This document shows positions 5,409 to 9,208 of a stretch of DNA of 9,208 nt, piece after piece. This DNA is from Rhizobacter sp. (GTDB taxonomy: Bacteria; Pseudomonadota; Gammaproteobacteria; Burkholderiales; Burkholderiaceae_C). Position numbers and translations under genes: made by a program. The stretch spans positions 1 through 9,208 of the forward strand of contig JANXVK010000491.1 of assembly GCA_025351675.1 (NCBI GenBank). The letters run 5' to 3'. The notes beneath the pieces were generated by a model. That model was given only the letters and a program-made list of their open reading frames with translations, was not told where the DNA came from and searched no databases. Each line of letters begins with the position of its first letter. Within the stretch, counting starts at the first letter, position 1.

Positions 5409-6332
5409 CTAACGCCGGTCGACCAACTCGCTCAGGATCTCGCCGTAGATCCGGTAGCGTGATTCGCTGATCTCGCCACGTTCCAGTGCCGCGCGCACGC
5501 CGCAGCTTGGCTCGTGCAGATGGGTGCAGTTGTAGAAGCGGCATGCCGACGCATGCGCGCGCAGGTCGGGCATCAGCGAGGGCAACTGGTTCGCGTCGAT
5601 CTGGCGCAGGCCGAACTCCTGGAAGCCCGGCGAATCGATCAGCGCGCTGCGGCGATCGCTGCCGTCGATCCAGTACCACTGCGTGAACGTCGTCGTGTGG
5701 CGGCCGGAGTTCAGCGCCTGCGAGATCTCGCCGACCTGCGCCTTCGCCTCGGGCGCGAGCAGGTTGATCAGCGTGCTCTTGCCGGTGCCGCTCGGGCCGA
5801 GCACCAGCGTAGCCTTGCCGTCCAGCAGCGGATTCAGGATCGCGCGAGCCTCAATCTGTTGCGTCTTCAGCGCGAGTTCGACGACCTCGATGCCCATCGC
5901 CACATACGGCTGCAAGCGCGCGCGCGCCGCGGCGATCACGGGCAGGTCGGCCTTGTTCAGCACGATACGCGCCGGGATGTCGGCGCTCTCGGCCGCGATC
6001 AGCGCGCGCGCCAGTTGCGATTCGCTGAAGACCGGTTCGCCCGCGACCAGCACCATGATCTGGTCCAGATTCGCGGCGAACGACTTGGTCTTCCACTCGT
6101 CCTGGCGGAATAGCAGGTTGCGGCGCGGCTCGACATGTTCGATCACACCTTCGTCGCCAGACGGTTGCCAGCGGACCCGGTCGCCAACCACGCAGTCGCT
6201 CTTCTTGCCGCGCGGATGGCATTGGATGCGCTGGCCGTCGGGCGTCTCGACGATGTAATGACGGCCGTGCCCGGCGACCACGAGGCCGAGGTCGAGCGCG
6301 GCGAACTTGCTCAAGCCACGCTCATGCGACAA
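5409..6332 (-). CDS. rsgA: Small ribosomal subunit biogenesis GTPase RsgA
   Basis: 307 residues. RsgA (YjeQ) is a circularly permuted GTPase that checks the decoding site late in 30S maturation and leaves on GTP hydrolysis. An OB-fold (about 14-72, GLVVAGHGRHYIVE onward) comes first, then the permuted GTPase motifs in order G4 NKAD (126-129), G1 GPSGTGKST (179-187), the G2 threonines in GRHTTT (210-215) and G3 DSPG (233-236). A zinc knuckle follows with C264, C269, H271 and C277. All key residues are present. The start is uncertain: TTG at 6330-6332 overlaps the end of the upstream dehydratase gene by 11 bp; an in-frame TTG at 6312-6314 is an alternative, and the nearby ATG at 6323-6325 is out of frame. 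It is the last gene of the M48-dehydratase-rsgA operon and ends with TAG. Confidence 0.95.
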   Translation of the reverse strand: MSHERGLSKFAALDLGLVVAGHGRHYIVETPDGQRIQCHPRGKKSDCVVGDRVRWQPSGDEGVIEHVEPRRNLLFRQDEWKTKSFAANLDQIMVLVAGEPVFSESQLARALIAAESADIPARIVLNKADLPVIAAARARLQPYVAMGIEVVELALKTQQIEARAILNPLLDGKATLVLGPSGTGKSTLINLLAPEAKAQVGEISQALNSGRHTTTFTQWYWIDGSDRRSALIDSPGFQEFGLRQIDANQLPSLMPDLRAHASACRFYNCTHLHEPSCGVRAALERGEISESRYRIYGEILSELVDRR

Positions 6333-6654
6333 AGGCGATCAGCGCATCGGCCTTGGCCGCGCAGATGAAGTCGTTGATCGAGACGCCGCCGACCGAGTGG
6401 GTGTTGAAACGCACCACGCAGCGGTCGTAGCTGACCGACAAATCAGGGTGGTGGTCTTCGGTGTTGCAGATCCAGGCGAGCGCGTTCACGAAGGCGATCG
6501 TCTCGTAATAGTTCTTGAAGCCGAAGCGCTTCTCGATCGCGCCCTGGTTCAGGTGCCAGCCGCTGACCTGCGCGAGGTGATCGTGGATCACCGCCTCGCT
6601 CATCGCGTTGCCGGCGCCAAGCGCTTGGCATTTCTGGTGCAGCAGGTTGCTCAT
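6322..6654 (-). CDS. phhB: Pterin-4a-carbinolamine dehydratase
   Basis: 110 residues, the usual size of this family (PF01329). It dehydrates 4a-hydroxytetrahydrobiopterin formed by aromatic amino acid hydroxylases, so that the pterin cofactor can be recycled. The active-site segment EDHHPD (66-71) and the following FNTHSVGGVSINDFICAAKAD (83-103) are diagnostic. About 17 residues precede the usual family N-terminus; an internal ATG at residue 18 (MSEAV) is a possible start, but ATG 6654 has GAGG about 5 bases upstream and sits only 6 nt after the stop of the peptidase gene, which favours it. Its TGA lies inside the rsgA start region, indicating translational coupling. No phenylalanine hydroxylase gene is in the window, so the partner is elsewhere or the enzyme serves another pterin. 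The symbol is by family. Confidence 0.92.
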   Translation of the reverse strand: MSNLLHQKCQALGAGNAMSEAVIHDHLAQVSGWHLNQGAIEKRFGFKNYYETIAFVNALAWICNTEDHHPDLSVSYDRCVVRFNTHSVGGVSINDFICAAKADALIAFVA

Positions 6655-6660
6655 GGGGCC

Positions 6661-7947
6661 TCAGGCAGTTTGCAGTGAAGAGGGTGCTCGCGCCAGCGCA
6701 GCAAGGCGCTCCGACGCCGGCGGGTGCGAGTAGTAGAAGCGAACATACAGCGGATCGGGCGTCAGCGTCGCCGCATTGTCTTCGTGCAGCTTCAGCAGCG
6801 CGCCCGCCAGGTCGTGGCCACTGGCTTGCTGGCACGCGTAGGCGTCGGCCTCGAACTCGTGCTTGCGCGAAAGCTGCGCGAACAACGGCGAGACGAAGAA
6901 GCCGAACACCGGCGTGACGAGCAGGAACAGCAGCAGCGCGACCGCGTCGTTCGGCGCGCCCATCGACGGGCGCACCCCGAGCCCCGCGTAGAACCAGATC
7001 TGGGTCGACAGCCAGCCCAGCAACGCGAAACCCGCGAGGCTGATCGCGAACATCGAGACGATGCGCTTGATCACGTGCTTGTGCTTGAAGTGGCCGAGTT
7101 CGTGGGCCAGCACCGCCTCGACTTCGCCGGGCGTCAGCTTGTTCAGCAGCGTGTCGAAGAAGACGACGCGCTTCGAGGCGCCGAAGCCGGTGAAGTACGC
7201 GTTGGCGTGCGCCGAGCGCTTGCTGCCGTCCATCACGAACAGGCCCTTGGCCGCGAAGCCGCAGCGCGCCATCAGCGCCTGCACGCGCGCCTTCAGCGAC
7301 TCGTCGGCGAGCGGCTCGAAGGTGTTGAACAGCGGTGCGATCACGGTCGGATAGAGCACCAGGATCAGAAGGTTGAACGCCATCCACGCGCCCCAGGCCC
7401 ACAGCCACCACAGGCCCCCGGTCGCGCCCATGATCCACAGCATCAGCGCGGCGACGGCCAAGCCGATCAACGCGCCGACGAGCGCGCCCTTGAGCATGTC
7501 GGCGACATACAGTTTCCAGGTCATCCGGTTGAAGCCGAAGCGCTGTTCGATGCGGAAGGTGCTGTAGAGCTCGAACGGCAGGTCGAGCAGGCTGCCGATC
7601 AGCGCGAAGCAAGTCAGCAGTGCGAGTTGGTAGGCCATCGACCCGAAGCGTGGCTGGAGCGCATCGCGCACCGCGACGTTCAGCGTGTCGATGCCGCCGA
7701 GCAGCGTCCAGCCCAGCAGCACCGCCGCGCCGAAGGCCATGCTCAGCAGCCCGAAGCGGCCCTTCGCGAGCGTGTAATCGGCAGCGCGCTGGTGCGCGGC
7801 CAGGGCGATCGTCGATGTGAAGGGCTCGGGCACGGCGTCGCGGTGCGCGGCCACGTGCCGCATCTGCCGCGTCGCGAGCCAGAACTTGACGAGCAGCGAG
7901 GCGAGCAGGGCGGCCGCGAACACGAGCGTGAGGGAGATGGCTTGCAT
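6661..7947 (-). CDS. M48 family (Ste24/CAAX protease 1-like) membrane metalloprotease
   Basis: 428 residues, matching the Ste24-like branch of peptidase family M48 (about 410-430) rather than HtpX (about 290). The N-terminal half, typical of Peptidase_M48_N (PF16491), has hydrophobic helices at about 3-22, 65-85, 105-123, 152-174 and 180-200. The zinc site is HELGH (282-286), with the third ligand E364 in the HEFEAD motif (363-368). Two more helices lie at about 296-312 and 336-353, and SHPPASERL (407-415) is the conserved C-terminal block. Ste24 enzymes cleave peptides within or at the membrane; bacteria make few CAAX-prenylated proteins, so the natural substrate here is unknown and membrane-protein quality control is a guess. 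ATG 7947 fits the family start and no Shine-Dalgarno is visible. First gene of the operon with the pterin dehydratase and rsgA. Confidence 0.92.
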   Translation of the reverse strand: MQAISLTLVFAAALLASLLVKFWLATRQMRHVAAHRDAVPEPFTSTIALAAHQRAADYTLAKGRFGLLSMAFGAAVLLGWTLLGGIDTLNVAVRDALQPRFGSMAYQLALLTCFALIGSLLDLPFELYSTFRIEQRFGFNRMTWKLYVADMLKGALVGALIGLAVAALMLWIMGATGGLWWLWAWGAWMAFNLLILVLYPTVIAPLFNTFEPLADESLKARVQALMARCGFAAKGLFVMDGSKRSAHANAYFTGFGASKRVVFFDTLLNKLTPGEVEAVLAHELGHFKHKHVIKRIVSMFAISLAGFALLGWLSTQIWFYAGLGVRPSMGAPNDAVALLLFLLVTPVFGFFVSPLFAQLSRKHEFEADAYACQQASGHDLAGALLKLHEDNAATLTPDPLYVRFYYSHPPASERLAALARAPSSLQTA

Positions 7948-7993
7948 GAGCCGAAGTGTAGGGTCTGCCAAAATCCCGCGAAGGAGAACCTGC
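7948..7993. promoter_or_regulatory. Compact divergent promoter region between the M48 gene and orn
   Basis: Only 46 bp separate the two start codons. On the plus strand TGC followed by CAAAAT (7969-7974) is an extended -10 candidate, giving an orn leader of about 13 nt that begins near the ribosome site. On the minus strand TACACT (7960 down to 7955) lies 7 nt before the M48 ATG, implying an almost leaderless message and matching the absence of a Shine-Dalgarno there. No good -35 is seen for either. The two promoters would overlap physically. Confidence 0.4.
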
Positions 7994-8554
7994 ATGACTG
8001 AAACCACCTTGGCCCGCGCTGACGACAACCTGATCTGGATCGATCTGGAAATGACCGGCCTGTATCCCGACACCGACCGCATCATCGAGATCGCCGTCAT
8101 CGTCACGGATGCTCATTTGAAAAACCGTGTCGAAGGCCCGGTGTTCGCGATCCACCAGAGCGACGCTGCGCTCGACTCGATGGACGCGTGGAACAAGGGC
8201 ACGCACGGCAGGAGCGGGCTGATCGACCGCGTGAAGGCCTCGACCGTCGACGAGGCGCAGGCCGAAGCGCAGGTGATCGAGTTCCTGAAGCAGTACGTAC
8301 CCCGGGCCAAGTCGCCGATGTGCGGCAACAGCATCTGCCAAGACCGCCGCTTTCTCGCGAAGACGATGCCCAAACTCGAAGACTTCTTCCACTACCGCAA
8401 CCTCGACGTGAGCACGCTGAAGGAACTCGCGAAGCGCTGGAAGCCCGAAATTCTGGTCGGCGTCAAGAAGGCGCAGGCGCATACCGCGCTGGCTGACGTC
8501 ACCGAGTCGATCGACGAGCTCGTGTACTACCGCGAGCACCTGCTGGCGAAGTGA
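7994..8554 (+). CDS. orn: Oligoribonuclease
   Basis: 186 residues, normal for Orn. It is a 3'-5' exoribonuclease of the DEDDh class that degrades diribonucleotides, including pGpG from c-di-GMP turnover, and completes RNA decay in the cytoplasm. The motifs are [10 protein letters not shown] (14-23, with D17 and E19), [12 protein letters not shown] (110-121, D117) and the ExoIII region [15 protein letters not shown] (162-176, H163 and D168), so the whole DEDDh set is present. The start is well supported by AAGGAG at 7981-7986, 7 nt before the ATG. It is divergent from the M48 peptidase gene and followed by the helicase leader, with only a weak CCGCA/TGCGG hairpin (8556-8572) between them. Confidence 0.97.
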   Translation: MTETTLARADDNLIWIDLEMTGLYPDTDRIIEIAVIVTDAHLKNRVEGPVFAIHQSDAALDSMDAWNKGTHGRSGLIDRVKASTVDEAQAEAQVIEFLKQYVPRAKSPMCGNSICQDRRFLAKTMPKLEDFFHYRNLDVSTLKELAKRWKPEILVGVKKAQAHTALADVTESIDELVYYREHLLAK

Positions 8555-8566
8555 TCCGCACAGCAC

Positions 8567-8595
8567 TTGCGGGAAAACCCCAGTCGGCATAGAAT
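8567..8595 (+). promoter_or_regulatory. Candidate sigma70 promoter for the DEAD-box helicase
   Basis: TTGCGG (8567-8572) and TAGAAT (8590-8595) are separated by exactly 17 bp. The -10 matches TATAAT in 5 of 6 positions; the -35 keeps only TTG (3 of 6). It lies 12 bp after the orn stop and predicts a start site near 8602, hence a leader of about 320 nt before the helicase ATG at 8920. Confidence 0.55.
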
Positions 8596-8601
8596 GCGGG
8601 C

Positions 8602-8919
8602 TTCGCCGGAAGTGACGGCCTTGCTAGCCTTGCACAGCCGGCGTCTCGTTCATCCCCTCTGACCTCATCGAGTCTTCGCACAACATCCGTTGTGCTCTGT
8701 TCGAACCCAAGCGGCCTGCCTGCGCGTGCGGGAATGGTTGGCGGCGATGCCGTCGCTTTGACTGTTCCCGAGATCCAGCGCCAGCCTCGGCGCTGATTCG
8801 GACCTTCTCCCCAGCGACTATTGGGTCACCACATTGGCGTGGTGGTTGGTGCGTTGTTGCATGCTTTTCGCTCACAAGGCGGCATGTGCGCGTGCGATGT
8901 TTGAAGAAGAAAGAAGACC
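8602..8919 (+). promoter_or_regulatory. Long structured 5' leader of the DEAD-box helicase
   Basis: This stretch fills the only gap longer than 300 bases. It lacks a conserved protein-coding frame but holds several local hairpins: CGCCGG/CCGGCG (8604-8609 with 8638-8643), GCACAAC/GTTGTGC with an ATCC loop (8678-8695), a 5-bp stem with one G-U pair (8719-8732), AGCGCC/GGCGCT (8777-8794) and CACCAC/GTGGTG (8827-8844). None is followed by a U tract. A 20-codon reading frame occupies its 3' end. Long regulated leaders are known for some cold-inducible RNA helicase genes (for example E. coli deaD), so a thermosensing or autoregulatory leader is a reasonable guess; I recognise no known riboswitch class. 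Confidence 0.45.
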
Positions 8920-8923
8920 ATGA
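8861..8923 (+). CDS. Possible 20-codon upstream ORF (leader peptide) overlapping the helicase start
   Basis: ATG at 8861 opens a 20-residue frame (beginning MLFAHKAACARAM and ending FEEERRP) whose TGA at 8921-8923 overlaps the helicase ATG at 8920 as ATGA. An internal in-frame ATG at 8897 would give an 8-residue version. The end of the frame is also the purine-rich stretch (8903-8917) that acts as the helicase ribosome-loading region. No strong Shine-Dalgarno precedes 8861; GGTGG at 8841-8845 is far and weak. The ATGA overlap fits coupling by re-initiation but may be chance. No homology is recognised. Confidence 0.3.
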   Translation: MLFAHKAACARAMFEEERRP

Positions 8924-9208
8924 GTTTTGAAACACTGGGCCTGAATGAAGCCCTGACGAAAGCTGTTGCCGCTTCCGGTTACGAAACCGCCACCGAAGTG
9001 CAGATGCAGGCGATCCCGCCCGCGCTGGCTGGCGCCGACCTGATGGTCTCGGCCAGCACTGGCAGCGGCAAGACCGCGTCGTTCATCCTGCCCGCACTGC
9101 AACGCGTGCTGGCTGCGCGTGCCGACACCACGACCAAGCGCGAACGCGGCGTGATCTACGGCCCGCGCATCCTCGTGCTGTGCCCGACCCGCGAACTCGC
9201 GATGCAAG
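8920..9208 (+). CDS. DEAD-box RNA helicase, N-terminal fragment
   Basis: The first 96 codons of a superfamily II ATP-dependent RNA helicase that continues past the window. The Q motif region is present: F3 sits 17 residues before G20, then GYETATEVQ (20-28) with the adenine-sensing Q28. Motif I is ASTGSGKTAS (45-54, Walker A lysine K51), and motif Ia PTRELAMQ (89-96) is at the window edge. The usual PT before the Q motif isoleucine-glutamine is AT here. ATG 8920 follows a purine-rich stretch (8903-8917) rather than a classical Shine-Dalgarno, and the family N-terminus MSFETLGL fits this start. The group (RhlE, DeaD/CsdA, SrmB or DbpA) cannot be told from the N-terminal part; a RhlE-like protein is most likely in Burkholderiales. 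It has a long leader and probably its own promoter. Confidence 0.93.
   Translation, partial: MSFETLGLNEALTKAVAASGYETATEVQMQAIPPALAGADLMVSASTGSGKTASFILPALQRVLAARADTTTKRERGVIYGPRILVLCPTRELAMQ

Noticed and set aside
4181..5470. A 429-codon plus-strand frame over the CobD/CbiB-like gene
   Set aside because: Arg-rich out-of-frame shadow of the membrane protein gene, with no recognisable domain.
6724..8001. A 425-codon plus-strand frame antisense to the M48 gene
   Set aside because: Composition is dominated by Arg, Glu, Gln and His, typical of an antisense shadow of GC-rich codons; no motif.
8556..8572. CCGCA/TGCGG hairpin after orn as a terminator
   Set aside because: Only 5 bp, no U tract, and it overlaps the candidate -35 of the helicase promoter.
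6443..8590. A 715-codon minus-strand open frame spanning orn and most of the M48 gene
   Set aside because: It is a shadow frame: Arg/Ala-rich with no domain, lying across the well-supported M48, dehydratase and orn genes. High GC produces long spurious frames.
8624..8935. A 103-codon minus-strand frame in the helicase leader
   Set aside because: No homology recognised, no credible ribosome site, and it would be antisense to the leader and the helicase start. It could only be revived by transcript evidence.
1..9208. Mobile elements, tRNA genes, CRISPR arrays or toxin-antitoxin pairs
   Set aside because: I looked for transposase motifs, terminal repeats, regularly spaced direct repeats and tRNA-like cloverleaf segments and saw none; the region reads as conserved core chromosome.

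Overview
The window is high-GC, gene-dense chromosomal DNA with strongly GC-ending codons. The gene content and order (rpsP-rimM-trmD-rplS, a CoA-type NUDIX gene, a CobD/CbiB-like membrane protein, then rsgA, a pterin dehydratase and a Ste24-like M48 peptidase on the opposite strand, with orn divergent) point to a betaproteobacterium, most likely Burkholderiales. This rests on family recognition and remembered gene order, not on a database search. I see no insertion sequence, prophage, CRISPR array, tRNA or rRNA.

Layout. (1) 2-217 (+) is the C-terminal end of a PiT-family phosphate transporter. It overlaps by 31 bp a convergent minus-strand pair: a TM2-domain membrane protein (187-654) and, upstream of it in the transcript, a GNAT acetyltransferase (651-1193). 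(2) 1194-1382 is a divergent promoter region with a consensus TATAAT and an rpsP leader of roughly 150 nt. (3) 1383-3522 (+) is the classical rpsP-rimM-trmD-rplS operon, closed by a clear intrinsic terminator at 3553-3579. (4) 3597-5303 (+) carries a NUDIX hydrolase and a CobD/CbiB/AmpE-like membrane protein. (5) 5304-5408 is a convergent intergenic region with strong inverted repeats. (6) 5409-7947 (-) is a compact operon, M48 peptidase then pterin-4a-carbinolamine dehydratase then rsgA. (7) 7948-7993 is a 46-bp divergent promoter region, followed by orn (7994-8554, +). (8) 8555-8919 is a 365-nt gap without a conventional gene. It looks like a promoter plus a long structured 5' leader for a DEAD-box RNA helicase that starts at 8920 and runs off the window; the leader contains a 20-codon upstream ORF ending on the helicase start codon.

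Functionally, most of the window serves ribosome production and RNA metabolism: S16 and L19 are ribosomal proteins, RimM and RsgA act late in 30S maturation, TrmD makes m1G37 in tRNA, Orn finishes RNA decay by degrading oligoribonucleotides, and the helicase remodels RNA. The M48 protease, pterin dehydratase, NUDIX hydrolase, GNAT enzyme and TM2 protein are accessory housekeeping genes with no obvious mechanistic tie.

I did not find a convincing new multi-gene system. The observations most worth a second look are the helicase leader with its overlapping uORF, the paired palindromes and missing Shine-Dalgarno sites at the rimM and trmD starts beside well-equipped ribosomal protein genes, and a CobD/CbiB-family protein that lacks the family's usual central motif and has no cobalamin genes around it.
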